A stretch of 64,000 nucleotides of DNA from Pseudothioclava arenosa (GCF_002358085.1 NZ_NTJD01000003.1:248001-312000); one strand, 5' to 3'. Shown: positions 35,932 to 45,280, numbered from the stretch's first letter. The notes: generated by a model from the letters alone, not told the origin. Program-made: numbers and translations.

Positions 35932-37221
35932 TCAGGCCAGATCGCCGTTCACGAGGCGCGTCTTGCCGCCGAGATAGGGGTGCAGCGCGGCGGGCAGGGT
36001 GACCGAACCGTCTTCTTCCTGGCCGTTTTCAAGCACCGCGATCAGGCAGCGCCCGACCGCCAGCCCCGAGCCGTTCAGCGTCGCCACGAACTCGGGCTTG
36101 CCACCGGCGGCGGGTTTGAAGCGGGCGTTCATCCGCCGCGCCTGGAACTGGCCGCAGGTCGAGACCGAGGAGATCTCGCGGTAGGTGTTCTGGCCGGGAA
36201 GCCAGACTTCGAGGTCATAGGTTTTTTGCGCGCCAAAGCCCATGTCGCCGGTGCAGAGCACGATCTTGCGATAGGGCAGGTTCAGGCCCTGCAGGACGGC
36301 CTCGGCGCAGGTGACCATGCGCTCGTGCTCGGCCAGATGCTGGTCGGCGGCGCAGATCGTCACCATCTCGACCTTCTCGAACTGGTGCTGGCGCAGCATA
36401 CCGGCGGTGTCCTTGCCGGCCGAGCCCGCCTCGGAGCGGAAGCAGTTGGTATGGGCGACCATGCGGATCGGCAGCACGGCTTCTTCCAGCACCGATTGCG
36501 CCGCGAAATTGGTCAGCGTCACCTCGGCGGTCGGAATGAGCCACCAGCCGTTCGTGGTCTGATAGCTGTCCTCGGCGAATTTCGGCAGTTGCCCGGTGCC
36601 CAGCATCGCCTCGTCGCGCACCAGCACGGGGGTGATGTTTTCGGTCAGGCCGTGGCTGTCGACATGCAGGTCGAGCATGTATTGCGCCAGCGCCCGGTGG
36701 ACGCGCGCGACCCCGCGCTTGAGCACCACGAACCGCGCGCCCGAAAGCTTGGCCGCGGTCTCGAAATCCATCTCGGAGCCGACGCCGGAAAGCTGGTAAT
36801 GTTCTTTCGGATCAAAGCCATAGGCCTTGGGTGTGCCCCAGCGCGAGACCTCTTGGTTGTCGTCCTCGTCGGCGCCATCGGGCACTTCGTCGAGGGGCGC
36901 GTTCGGGATCGTCAGCAGCAGGTCGCGTTGTTCGGCATCGAGGCGCGAGGCCTCGGCCTGCATCGCCGAGACTTCCGTTTTCTTCTCGGCGACCAGCGCG
37001 CGCAGGCGCTCGAATTCGGCCTCGTCGCCCTTGGCCTTGGCGGCGCCGACCAGCTTCGAGGCGGCGTTCTGATCGGCCTGGGCGGTCTCGGCGGCGTGGA
37101 TCGCGGCGCGGCGCGCCTCGTCGAGCGCGAGAATCTGCGCCGACATCGGTTCGGCCCCCCGGCGCTTGAGCGCCGCGTCGAAGCTGTCGGGATTTTCACG
37201 GATCGCGCGAATGTCGTGCAT
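35932..37221 (-). CDS. serS: Seryl-tRNA synthetase
   Basis: A 429-residue class II aminoacyl-tRNA synthetase. The N-terminal coiled-coil arm that holds the tRNA long arm (residues ~30-105) begins [22 protein letters not shown]. The class II motifs follow, with [22 protein letters not shown] (motif 2) and [17 protein letters not shown] (motif 3). ATG 37221 has AGAGG 8 bases upstream and matches the family start. It is divergent from RND operon 2. Confidence 0.95.
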   Translation of the reverse strand: MHDIRAIRENPDSFDAALKRRGAEPMSAQILALDEARRAAIHAAETAQADQNAASKLVGAAKAKGDEAEFERLRALVAEKKTEVSAMQAEASRLDAEQRDLLLTIPNAPLDEVPDGADEDDNQEVSRWGTPKAYGFDPKEHYQLSGVGSEMDFETAAKLSGARFVVLKRGVARVHRALAQYMLDLHVDSHGLTENITPVLVRDEAMLGTGQLPKFAEDSYQTTNGWWLIPTAEVTLTNFAAQSVLEEAVLPIRMVAHTNCFRSEAGSAGKDTAGMLRQHQFEKVEMVTICAADQHLAEHERMVTCAEAVLQGLNLPYRKIVLCTGDMGFGAQKTYDLEVWLPGQNTYREISSVSTCGQFQARRMNARFKPAAGGKPEFVATLNGSGLAVGRCLIAVLENGQEEDGSVTLPAALHPYLGGKTRLVNGDLA

Positions 37222-37359
37222 GTCGGAACCTCTTCTTTGCGCCCCGAGGTGTAGCGCATCGTTTGGGGGCGCGAAAGCCTTGAAAGACAGGGGCGGAGAG
37301 TGGCACAAATCAAAGCGGAAAGGCTTGCTCGGGAGCGATTTTTTCGGTAAGTCCAATAC

Positions 37360-37375
37360 ATTCAAAAACCGGAAT
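37360..37375. promoter_or_regulatory. Candidate SqrR/BigR-type operator (ATTC-N8-GAAT) before RND operon 2
   Basis: A perfect palindrome-type site, ATTC AAAAACCG GAAT, with AT-rich flanks (AATAC before, ATTAT after), 40 bp before the adaptor start. ATTC-N8-GAAT is the consensus I recall for the persulfide-sensing repressor SqrR of Rhodobacter. A homologous repressor gene, soxR, is 5.5 kb away. Binding is inferred. Confidence 0.5.
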
Positions 37376-37415
37376 ATTATAGGCGTCTCGCCGGCCGGAA
37401 GGGAAGGACGATCAG

Positions 37416-38396
37416 ATGAAGCTCAAGCTCCTGCCAGTTGCGCTCTGGGCGCTGTGTGTGCCGATGGCGGCCCATGCCGAAACGACCTTCGTGGCGGAAA
37501 AGACCGTCGTGACCGACTGGAAGGCCGTTTACGGCTCGGTCGAGGCCAAGGATACGATCCCGGCGCGCGCGCGTCTGGGCGGCACGTTGGTCGAGCTGAG
37601 CGTCTCTGAAGGGGATCAGGTGCAGTCGGGGCAGGTGCTCGGGCAGATCGTCGATGAAAAGATCGCCTTCCAGCTTGGCGCGATCGACGCGCAGCTGGAA
37701 TCGCTGACCGCGCAGCTGACCAACGCGCAGGCCGAGCTGGCGCGGGCCGAGGCGCTTCTGGATCGCGGCGTGACCACCAAGCAGCGGCTTGATGCGCTGC
37801 AGACGCAGGTCGATGTGGTGATGGGGCAGATCGAGGCGCAGAAGGCGCAGCGCCGGGTGATCGAGCAGCAATCGGCCGAAGGTCAGGTGCTGGCGCCGAT
37901 CTCGGGGCGGGTGCTGGCGGTGCCGGTGGCCAAGGGCGCGGTGGTGATGGCGGGCGAAAGCGTCGCCACGGTGGGCGGCGGCGGGTTCTTCCTGACGCTT
38001 GCGGTGCCGGAGCGTCACGCCGCCTCGCTGGTCGAGGGCAACAAGATCACCATCGAGACCCGCGACGGCGACCGGGATGGCACGCTGGCCAAGGTCTATC
38101 CGCAGATCGAGAACGGCCGCGTCGTCGCCGATGTCGATGTGCCGGATCTGGATGCGGCTTTCGTGAATGCGCGGGTGCTGGTGCGCCTGCCGATGGGCGC
38201 GCGTGAGGCCGTGGAAATCCCCGCAGCGATGATCCGCAGCCATTCGGGGCTGGATTTCGTGCTGGTGCAGGACGGCGCCGAGACCTTTGAACGCGCCGTG
38301 GTGCCGGGTGAGCGCCGCATGGTCGAGGGCGTCGAGATGATCGAGGTCCTCTCGGGGCTGACGGGCGGCGAAACGGTGGTGGCCCATGAGCACTGA
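37416..38396 (+). CDS. RND efflux periplasmic adaptor 2 (membrane fusion protein)
   Basis: A 326-residue adaptor with a cleavable signal peptide (cut probably after AHA, residue 21), so the mature form is periplasmic rather than anchored. It has a lipoyl domain ([22 protein letters not shown] and [14 protein letters not shown]), a coiled coil of repeated Gln/Ala segments, and a beta-barrel. It overlaps the RND permease 2 gene by 11 bp. A candidate ArsR-family operator lies just upstream. It is short for the family but has all domains. Confidence 0.87.
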   Translation: MKLKLLPVALWALCVPMAAHAETTFVAEKTVVTDWKAVYGSVEAKDTIPARARLGGTLVELSVSEGDQVQSGQVLGQIVDEKIAFQLGAIDAQLESLTAQLTNAQAELARAEALLDRGVTTKQRLDALQTQVDVVMGQIEAQKAQRRVIEQQSAEGQVLAPISGRVLAVPVAKGAVVMAGESVATVGGGGFFLTLAVPERHAASLVEGNKITIETRDGDRDGTLAKVYPQIENGRVVADVDVPDLDAAFVNARVLVRLPMGAREAVEIPAAMIRSHSGLDFVLVQDGAETFERAVVPGERRMVEGVEMIEVLSGLTGGETVVAHEH

Positions 38397-41300
38397 TCAC
38401 GCAACCGATGGGCAGGACCTGCCCGAGGCGAAGCTCGGCATCGCCGGCAAGCTGACGCGCGCCTTCATCCAGTCGGCGCTGACGCCGCTGATGGTGCTGG
38501 CGGCGCTGGCGGTGGGGCTTGTCGCGCTTCTGGCTCTGCCGCGCGAGGAAGAGCCGCAGATCTCGGTGCCGATGGTGGATATCCACATTCAGGCGCCCGG
38601 TCTGAAGGCCGAAGACGCGATGAAGCTCGTGACCGAGCCGATGGAGACGATCGTCACCTCGATCAACGAGGTCGAGCATGTCTATTCGCAGACCTCGGAC
38701 GATTATGCGCTGGTGATGGCGCGGTTTGTCGTGGGCACCTCGTCGGATGCCGCGATCCTGCGCGTGCATGAAAAGGTGCGCGCGAATCTCGACCGCATTC
38801 CCACCGGCATCCCCGAGCCGATGATTGTCGGGCGGGGCATTGACGATGTGGCGATCGTGTCGCTGACGCTCTCGGGCAAGGGCGGGCATGACGTGCCCGC
38901 GAACGAGCTGACGCGGATCGTGCGCGAATTGCAAACCGAGGTCACCAAGATCGAGAATGTCGGGCTGACCTATATCGTGGGCGAGGGCCGCGAGGCGATC
39001 CGGATCGAGCCCGATCCCGAGAAGCTCGCGCTTTATGGCATGACGCTGCAGCAGCTGAGCTACAAGGTCCAGCAGGCCAACCGCGCCTTTTCCACCGGCA
39101 ACCTGCGCGACAAGGGCGAGCAGATCGCGCTGGTCGTGGGCCAGACGCTGACGGCGCCTTCCGAAATCGGGAACCTGCTGTTGACGGCGCTTGATGGTCG
39201 CCCGGTCTATGTGGCCGATGTGGCCAAGGTCTCCTACGTGCCCGACACGACCGAGCATCTGGTGGCCAATGTCTATCGCGACGACACCGGCGCGTTGCAG
39301 CGTCATCCGGCGGTAACGCTGGCGATTGCCAAGCGCGCGGGCGCCAATGCCGTGGTCGTGGCCGAGGATATCCTGCACCGGGTCGAGGAGCTGAAAGGCA
39401 AGCTGATCCCCGAAGATATCGAGGTTCAGATCACCCGCGATTACGGCGAAACCGCGAACGAAAAGGCCAACGAGCTGCTGTTCCACCTTGGCCTCGCGAC
39501 GGTCTCGATCATTGCGCTGGTGCTGTTTGCCATCGGCTGGCGCGAGTCGATCGTGGTGGCGATCGTGATCCCGGTGACGATCCTGCTGACGCTGTTTGCT
39601 GCGCATATCATGGGCTACACGCTGAACCGCGTGTCCTTGTTCGCGCTGATCTTCTCGATCGGGATTCTGGTCGATGACGCGATCGTGGTGATCGAGAATA
39701 TCGCGCGGCACTGGGGGCTCAAGACGCCGGGCAACCGGGTGCAAAAGGCGATCACCGCCGTGGCCGAGGTGGGCAACCCCACCATCGTCGCGACGCTGAC
39801 GGTGGTTGCTGCACTTCTGCCGATGCTCTTCGTGTCGGGGCTGATGGGGCCCTACATGTCGCCGATCCCGGCGAATGCCTCGGCGGCGATGATCTTTTCG
39901 TTCTTTGTCGCGGTCATCATCACGCCCTGGCTGATGGTCAAGATCGCTGGCAATGCGCCCTTGCATCACGATGACGAGCATGGCCATGGAGGCAAGCTGG
40001 GGGCGCTTTATGCGCGCGTGGCCAAGCCCGTTCTGGCGACCAAGAAGGCCTCGTGGATCTTCTTGCTGGCGACGGTGGTGCTGTCTTTCGGCTCGCTCGG
40101 GCTTTTGTATACCAAGCATGTGACGGTTAAGCTCCTGCCCTTCGACAACAAGTCGGAGCTGGCGGTGGTGATCGACCTGCCCGAGGGCGCCTCGGTCGAG
40201 GCGACGGATGCGGTGGCGCAGCGCGTGGCGGCGGTGGTGACCCAGTTGCCCGAGGTGCTGACCGTGCAGACCCATGCAGGCACCGCCGCGCCCTTCAACT
40301 TCAACGGTCTGGTGCGCCACTACTACCTGCGTAACCAGCCGCATATGGGCGATGTGGCGATCAACCTCGCGCCCAAGGGCGAACGCGACCGCAGCTCGCA
40401 TGAGATCGCGCTCGAGGTCCGCGAGAAGATCGCCGGCATCGAGATGCCCGAGGGCACGGTGCTGAAAACCGTCGAGCCGCCGCCCGGCCCGCCGGTGATC
40501 TCGACGCTCCTGGCCGAGGTCTATGGCCCCGATCCGGAGACCCGCCGTGCCGCCGCGACCAAGATCCGTTCGGCCTTTGAATCGGTGCCCTTCATCGTCG
40601 ATGTCGACGACAGTTTCGGCACGCAAGCGCGGCGCCTGCGCGCGACGATCAATTCGGACGACCTTGAGTTTTTTGAGGTTTCCGAAGGCGATGTGTTCGA
40701 CACGCTCGGGCTGCTGAACGGCTCGACCACGGTCGGCTATTCGCATCGCGGCGAGGGGCGTGCGCCGCTGCCGATCGTGATGGAGCGCTCGAAAGGCGCC
40801 AAGGTCATGGACGAGGCGACGCTGTCGACGCCGATCCCGGCCAGCCTCCTGCCCGGCGCACGTGGCGTGGTCGAGCTGGGCGACGTGGTTTCGATCCGCG
40901 AGGAACGCGCGAGCTTCCCGATCTTCCGCCACAACGGGCGCGAAGCCGAGATGGTGCAGGCCGAGCTTGCGGGCGAATTCGAGGCACCGCTTTACGGCAT
41001 GATCGCGGTGGGCGACGCGCTCGAGGGCATCGACTGGGCCGAGGGTGAAAAGCCCGTGGTCAGCCTGCACGGCCAGCCCGCCGACGAGGGCCACGTGACG
41101 CTGTTGTGGGATGGCGAATGGGAAGTGACCTGGGTCACCTTCCGCGACATGGGGGCGGCCTTTGGCGTGGCGCTCCTGGGGATCTATATCCTCGTGGTCG
41201 CGCAATTCGGCTCGTTCCGCCTGCCGCTGGTGATCCTGACGCCGATCCCGCTGACCTTCCTTGGGATCATGGCGGGGCACCTGATCTTTGGCGCGCCGTT

Positions 41301-41610
41301 CTCGGCGACCTCGATGATCGGCTTCATCGCGCTGGCGGGGATCATCGTGCGCAACTCGATCCTGCTGGTCGATTTCATCCGCCACGCCGATCGCACAGGC
41401 AAGTCCGAGATCGACATCCTGATCGAGGCCGGCGCGATCCGCTTCAAGCCGATCCTGCTGACGGCGGTGGCGGCGATGATCGGGGCGGTGGTGATCTTGG
41501 CAGACCCGATCTTCCAAGGGCTTGCGATCTCGCTGCTGTTCGGTTTGCTCAGCTCGACGCTGCTGACGGTGCTGGTGATCCCGGCGATCTACCGGATCTT
41601 CAAGACCTGA
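38386..41610 (+). CDS. RND-family efflux permease 2
   Basis: A 1074-residue proton-driven RND transporter of normal size. TM1 is near residue 32-50 (MVLAALAVGLVALLAL), and the first bundle contains LIFSIGILVDDAIVVIENIARHWG, with the paired Asp of proton relay. The second half ends with PIFQGLAISLLFGLLSSTLLTVLVIPAIYRIF. A short His/Asp-rich loop (HHDDEHGHGG) follows TM6 and could bind metal. The substrate is unknown; the upstream site suggests a link to sulfide stress. Confidence 0.9.
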   Translation: MSTDHATDGQDLPEAKLGIAGKLTRAFIQSALTPLMVLAALAVGLVALLALPREEEPQISVPMVDIHIQAPGLKAEDAMKLVTEPMETIVTSINEVEHVYSQTSDDYALVMARFVVGTSSDAAILRVHEKVRANLDRIPTGIPEPMIVGRGIDDVAIVSLTLSGKGGHDVPANELTRIVRELQTEVTKIENVGLTYIVGEGREAIRIEPDPEKLALYGMTLQQLSYKVQQANRAFSTGNLRDKGEQIALVVGQTLTAPSEIGNLLLTALDGRPVYVADVAKVSYVPDTTEHLVANVYRDDTGALQRHPAVTLAIAKRAGANAVVVAEDILHRVEELKGKLIPEDIEVQITRDYGETANEKANELLFHLGLATVSIIALVLFAIGWRESIVVAIVIPVTILLTLFAAHIMGYTLNRVSLFALIFSIGILVDDAIVVIENIARHWGLKTPGNRVQKAITAVAEVGNPTIVATLTVVAALLPMLFVSGLMGPYMSPIPANASAAMIFSFFVAVIITPWLMVKIAGNAPLHHDDEHGHGGKLGALYARVAKPVLATKKASWIFLLATVVLSFGSLGLLYTKHVTVKLLPFDNKSELAVVIDLPEGASVEATDAVAQRVAAVVTQLPEVLTVQTHAGTAAPFNFNGLVRHYYLRNQPHMGDVAINLAPKGERDRSSHEIALEVREKIAGIEMPEGTVLKTVEPPPGPPVISTLLAEVYGPDPETRRAAATKIRSAFESVPFIVDVDDSFGTQARRLRATINSDDLEFFEVSEGDVFDTLGLLNGSTTVGYSHRGEGRAPLPIVMERSKGAKVMDEATLSTPIPASLLPGARGVVELGDVVSIREERASFPIFRHNGREAEMVQAELAGEFEAPLYGMIAVGDALEGIDWAEGEKPVVSLHGQPADEGHVTLLWDGEWEVTWVTFRDMGAAFGVALLGIYILVVAQFGSFRLPLVILTPIPLTFLGIMAGHLIFGAPFSATSMIGFIALAGIIVRNSILLVDFIRHADRTGKSEIDILIEAGAIRFKPILLTAVAAMIGAVVILADPIFQGLAISLLFGLLSSTLLTVLVIPAIYRIFKT

Positions 41611-41634
41611 TCGGAGCAGCCCTTCGCGACATGA

Positions 41635-41664
41635 AAAACGCGCCCTCTCGGGGGCGCGTTTTGC
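41635..41664 (+). terminator. Rho-independent terminator of RND operon 2
   Basis: Perfect 11-bp stem AAAACGCGCCC / GGGCGCGTTTT with a 6-base loop, 25 bp after the permease stop. It separates the efflux operon from the convergent sulfur-permease gene. Confidence 0.88.
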
Positions 41665-41711
41665 TTTGGTGTATCTGCGTTGGGGTAGGGGGCTCGGGCC
41701 CGCCGGTTCGC

Positions 41712-42758
41712 CTAGCGTGGCTGGTAGCCGTGGATCAGGCGGCGCAGCCCCAGAAGCCCGCCGACCATGATCGCGATCAGGGTAACGGGTGCCGAGAAGG
41801 CCAGCACCGACATTGCCGACACGCCCTGACCGACCGAGCAGCCCAGAGCGACCGTGCCGCCGATCCCCATCAGCGCGCCGCCCCAGACCTGCCGGCCCAG
41901 CTCGCGCGGGTCGTCGCAGGCTTCCCACTGGAACAGCCCGCGAATGGCCGAGCCGATGAAGGCGCCGCCCAGAACCCCCGCGACCAGCCCCACCGAGAAG
42001 GTGATGCCGCCCGCCGTCGAGGTCATGAAATAGAGGATCGTGCGCCCGAGCGGTGCGGTGAACGAGGGCGCCTCGACGACGACCTCGCCAAAGCTCTCGG
42101 CCGAGAGGTAGCTGGTGGCGACAAGGCACCAGACCACCGCCAGCCCGGCGGCGGCCCCCCAAAGCAGGCGGCGCTTGTCCTGGCGCAGCGGGCCATAGGC
42201 GAGCGCCCAGATCAGGAAGGCCGCGGCGATCGGCAGCGCAAAGGTCAGCGGCGGCAGCTCGGTGCGGGTCGACAGCCAATGCGCGATGCCTTGCGGGGTG
42301 GTCGCTTCAACCTGTGGGAACAGCATGATCCGCAGCGGCGCGAGTGGCCCCGAGAGCGTGACGAAGGCGAAGATCCCCATCACCACCACCACGACCATCG
42401 ATCGCAGGTCGCCGCCGCCGAAGCGGGCCAGCGCGCCAAAGCCGCAATTTCCGGCCAGCGCCATGCCATAACCGAACATCAGCCCGCCGAAGATCGAGGC
42501 CAGCGGGTTCCATTCGATCATGTGATAAAAGGTGGCGTTGAGATCGGCGAGGCCGGCGGCTTCGGCGAGAAAGGCGCCGCTGATCGCGATCGCCAGCACC
42601 ACGCCCCAAAGCCGCAGCCGACGCTGGTCGCGGCCGTAGGCGGCGCTTTCCAGCGCGCCCAGCGTGCAGAAATCGCCCAGTCGCGCCGCAAGGCCCAGAA
42701 CAAGCCCGCCGATCAGCCCGACAAGGGCCGCAAGCACGTCACTCGACAGCGTCTCCAT
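41712..42758 (-). CDS. YeeE/YedE-family permease, probably thiosulfate/sulfur-compound transport
   Basis: A 348-residue polytopic membrane protein of the YeeE/YedE family (about nine to ten helices). Cys31 (GDFCTLG), Cys105 (AGNCGFGAL) and Cys307 (ALGCSVGQG) match the three cysteines that pass thiosulfate through the channel of TsuA, as I recall the structure; the 105-307 spacing is the same 202 residues. It sits downstream of soxR on the same strand, as related permeases (sometimes called SoxT) do in other sox clusters. Whether it carries thiosulfate or a sulfane signal into the cell is open. Confidence 0.85.
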   Translation of the reverse strand: METLSSDVLAALVGLIGGLVLGLAARLGDFCTLGALESAAYGRDQRRLRLWGVVLAIAISGAFLAEAAGLADLNATFYHMIEWNPLASIFGGLMFGYGMALAGNCGFGALARFGGGDLRSMVVVVVMGIFAFVTLSGPLAPLRIMLFPQVEATTPQGIAHWLSTRTELPPLTFALPIAAAFLIWALAYGPLRQDKRRLLWGAAAGLAVVWCLVATSYLSAESFGEVVVEAPSFTAPLGRTILYFMTSTAGGITFSVGLVAGVLGGAFIGSAIRGLFQWEACDDPRELGRQVWGGALMGIGGTVALGCSVGQGVSAMSVLAFSAPVTLIAIMVGGLLGLRRLIHGYQPR

Positions 42759-42824
42759 TCCCGTTCTCCCTCAGCCGGTCCGCGCCCGCGCGCCGACTTT
42801 CTCCACGGATGCGCGCGCCATAGC

Positions 42825-43256
42825 TTAGTGCTGTGCGCAAAACATGTCATAAACAAGCGCGACGACGCGCTGGGCGCGTGGGTCGCTGAGCGAATAGTAG
42901 ATCGCTTTGCCTTCGCGTCGACAAGACACCAGCCCTTCGAGGCGCAGCCGCGCGAGTTGCTGGCTGACCGCCGCCTGGCGCGATTCCAGCAGGTTTTCCA
43001 GTTCGGTCACGGATTTTTCGCCCGACGACAGATGACACATGATCATCAGTCGGCCTTCATGGGCCAGTGCCTTGAGCAGGTTGGACGCGTCGCGGGCCCG
43101 GCCCAGCAATTCGTCAGCATCAATCACCGAGCATTGCTCGGTTGCGCTATCGACCTGATCGCGCAGGGGCGTATCTCCACCGTCAGGTGCCATCGGACCC
43201 GCATTCGCAGTTATATGCGGCGAAGTGTCAGCTTCGCCTTGGGTTAACTGTGCCAT
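42825..43256 (-). CDS. soxR: ArsR-family repressor of the sox cluster
   Basis: A 143-residue winged-helix repressor with an N-terminal extension of about 40 residues. The DNA-recognition helix is in ESRQAAVSQQLARLRLEGLV (91-110). Cys74 (MIMCHL) and Cys140 (DMFCAQH) are 66 residues apart, as are the two cysteines that form a polysulfide bridge in SqrR/BigR. Cys42 and Cys112 are extra. In Paracoccus pantotrophus SoxR represses the sox genes from the soxS-soxV and soxW-soxX gaps. No good ribosome-binding site precedes ATG 43256, so the start could be ATG 43193. Confidence 0.9.
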   Translation of the reverse strand: MAQLTQGEADTSPHITANAGPMAPDGGDTPLRDQVDSATEQCSVIDADELLGRARDASNLLKALAHEGRLMIMCHLSSGEKSVTELENLLESRQAAVSQQLARLRLEGLVSCRREGKAIYYSLSDPRAQRVVALVYDMFCAQH

Positions 43257-43300
43257 AGCACGAACGATTCGCGACCGTAAAGGGCGACGAAAGTGCTCTG

Positions 43301-43738
43301 TTATTGCGGCTGGGGCAGGTCGGCGCCAGCGGAACGCAGCGCCATTCCCAAGAGTCCCCAGAAGAAATCTTCGCCCGGATAGCCCTCTATGCGGCCGACC
43401 TCGCGGGTTCCTTCCAGCAGGATGAAGGTCGGCGTGAACACCGGGCGTGGGCCGATCTCAAGACCGGAATCCCAGTCCGAGCGCAGTTGAACATGCTCAA
43501 GCGGCGCCAATTTCCCTTCGGGCGTCTTGGGATAGATCGGCCCGAGGTCGGCATTCCACATCCGGCAATAGGCGCATCCGTCCTGCTCGACCATCAGCAG
43601 CCGGAACGGGGCCTCGGCCTGTTCTGCGGGCGTTTCGGGGGCGGCTGCGCCCTGATCGAGCGCGCGTGCGGACAGGGGGCTGAGCGTCAGACCCAGCGAC
43701 AAGACCACCGCCAATTTTGTCGCGATATCAATTCGCAT
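43301..43738 (-). CDS. soxS: Periplasmic thioredoxin-like protein SoxS
   Basis: A 145-residue exported thioredoxin-fold protein with a signal peptide (cut near SARA, residue ~26) and the redox motif CAYC at Cys55-Cys58. In Paracoccus SoxS keeps the SoxY cysteine reduced and active. It is divergent from soxV over 91 bp that hold an inverted repeat, and co-directional with soxR 44 bp downstream, so soxS, soxR and perhaps the YeeE gene form one unit. Confidence 0.9.
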   Translation of the reverse strand: MRIDIATKLAVVLSLGLTLSPLSARALDQGAAAPETPAEQAEAPFRLLMVEQDGCAYCRMWNADLGPIYPKTPEGKLAPLEHVQLRSDWDSGLEIGPRPVFTPTFILLEGTREVGRIEGYPGEDFFWGLLGMALRSAGADLPQPQ

Positions 43739-43757
43739 GATTGACGCACCCCCCTTT

Positions 43758-43779
43758 ACATATAAAGATCGTAATATGT
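43758..43779. promoter_or_regulatory. Inverted repeat in the soxS-soxV gap, candidate SoxR operator
   Basis: Perfect arms ACATAT and ATATGT around ten bases (AAAGATCGTA), 19 bp before the soxS start and 50 bp before the soxV start. A TTGACG (43741-43746) upstream and AAAGAT inside the repeat could form a plus-strand promoter. Position and symmetry fit the known SoxR-bound region of Paracoccus; binding itself is inferred. Confidence 0.55.
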
Positions 43780-43829
43780 TTTTGGGTGTGGCGCAACGCG
43801 CGCTGCAAGGGAGCCCAACGGGAGGATAG

Positions 43830-44570
43830 ATGTTCGTTGACCCGACCTACGGGGGCGCGCTTCTGGCGGGTCTCCTGTCTTTTCTGACGCCCTGCATCCT
43901 GCCGATGGTGCCGTTCTACCTGTCTTACATGGCGGGGATCTCGATGGCCGAATTGCGCGGCGGCGGCCAGATCGCCCCGGGTGCGCAGCGGCGCCTGTTC
44001 GTGTCTGCCGTGGCCTTTGCGATGGGTGTGACCACGATCTTCATGCTGATGGGGATGGGGGCGACCGCGCTGGGGCAGGCGTTCCGCGCCTGGATGGAGC
44101 CGCTGAGCTATGTGGCGGCGGCGGTGCTTGCGCTCTTCGGGCTGCATTTCCTGGGCATCCTGCGTATTCCCTTCCTCTATCGCGAAGCCCGGCTTGAGTC
44201 GAAATCCGACCCTAGTACGGTGTTTGGCGCCTATGTGATGGGGCTTGCTTTCGGCTTCGGCTGGACGCCCTGCGTGGGGCCGGCGCTGGCGGCGATCCTG
44301 ATGGTGGCCGCGGGGAGTGGTGATATCAGCCGCGGCGCGATGCTCCTGTTTTTTTACGGCGTCGGCATGACCGCGCCCTTCATCGTGGCGGCGCTGTTCG
44401 CGCGGCCGTTCCTGGGCTGGATGAACCGCCACCGCGCCAAGCTCGCCTATGTCGAGAAGGCGATGGGGGTGATGCTGATCGTCTTCGCGATCCTGATCGC
44501 GACCGGCTGGCTGAGCTATCTGGCCGATTTCCTGATCCGGGTAATGCCCTCGTCCGGGACGTTGGGCTGA
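43830..44570 (+). CDS. soxV: CcdA-family thiol-electron transporter SoxV
   Basis: A 246-residue six-helix membrane protein of the CcdA/DsbD family. The two redox cysteines are Cys22 (LTPCILP) and Cys148 (WTPCVGP), each in a Pro-flanked motif. SoxV carries electrons from cytoplasmic thioredoxin to periplasmic SoxW/SoxS, which the Sox enzymes need for activation. GGGAGGATAG directly precedes ATG 43830. It is the first gene of the plus-strand sox operon, followed by soxW 17 bp later. Confidence 0.92.
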   Translation: MFVDPTYGGALLAGLLSFLTPCILPMVPFYLSYMAGISMAELRGGGQIAPGAQRRLFVSAVAFAMGVTTIFMLMGMGATALGQAFRAWMEPLSYVAAAVLALFGLHFLGILRIPFLYREARLESKSDPSTVFGAYVMGLAFGFGWTPCVGPALAAILMVAAGSGDISRGAMLLFFYGVGMTAPFIVAALFARPFLGWMNRHRAKLAYVEKAMGVMLIVFAILIATGWLSYLADFLIRVMPSSGTLG

Positions 44571-44587
44571 TTTCAAGGGAGAGTATG

Positions 44588-45145
44588 ATGCGGAAATTCC
44601 TGATTGCGACGATCGCGGCCCTGTCGATGGCCCTGCCGGGCCTTGCCGCTGAGCTGGGCGAGGACGGGCTGCACAAGGAAAGCTGGATGCGCGAGACCTT
44701 TCGCGACATGGCCGAAGACCTTGCCTCGGCCAATGAGGAGGGTAAGCGCCTGATGGTGATCTGGGAGCAGCGCGGCTGCATCTATTGCAAGAAGATGCAC
44801 GAAGAGGTGTTTCCCGATCCTGAAATCCGCGCCCTGATCGAAGAGCATTACTTCGTCGTGCAGATGAACCTGTTCGGCGATATCGAGGTGACTGACTTCG
44901 ACGGTGAGACCCTGCCCGAGAAGGATATGGCGATGAAATGGGGGGTGATGTTCACCCCCACGATGATGTTCTTCCCCGAGGAGGTGCCTGAGGGATCGGC
45001 CGCCAATCGCGTGGCCGTCGCCCAGATGCCGGGGGCATTTGGTAAGGGAACGACCAAGGCATTGTTCACCTGGGTGCGCGACCATGGCTACGAGAGCGGC
45101 GAGAACTTCCAGAAATTCGTCGCGCGGCAGGTCAATCCGCAATAA
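44588..45145 (+). CDS. soxW: Periplasmic thioredoxin SoxW
   Basis: A 185-residue exported thioredoxin with a signal peptide (cut after LAA, residue ~21) and the redox motif CIYC at Cys64-Cys67 within WEQRGCIYCKKMHEE. It receives electrons from SoxV. The start could equally be the ATG one codon upstream (44585); GGGAG is better spaced for 44588. A 225-bp AT-rich gap with regulatory sequence follows before soxX. Confidence 0.92.
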   Translation: MRKFLIATIAALSMALPGLAAELGEDGLHKESWMRETFRDMAEDLASANEEGKRLMVIWEQRGCIYCKKMHEEVFPDPEIRALIEEHYFVVQMNLFGDIEVTDFDGETLPEKDMAMKWGVMFTPTMMFFPEEVPEGSAANRVAVAQMPGAFGKGTTKALFTWVRDHGYESGENFQKFVARQVNPQ

Positions 45146-45280
45146 TCCGCCGAGGACTTTCTGCGCGGCAGCGTAAAATCTCCAGCTGTCGTTTTTAAAT
45201 ACCCAATTTTTTCGAATGCCTTACGTGGCGAACCTCAAGTGCCTTGGCTGCGCTTGACGATACGTCACGCCGCGCTGCGG

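Noticed and set aside
38047-42279. Minus-strand open frame of 1410 codons
   Set aside because: It lies antisense over RND permease 2 and the end of its adaptor, has no domain logic, and is rich in Arg, His, Gln and Asp as expected of a GC-rich shadow frame. The plus-strand genes are clear.
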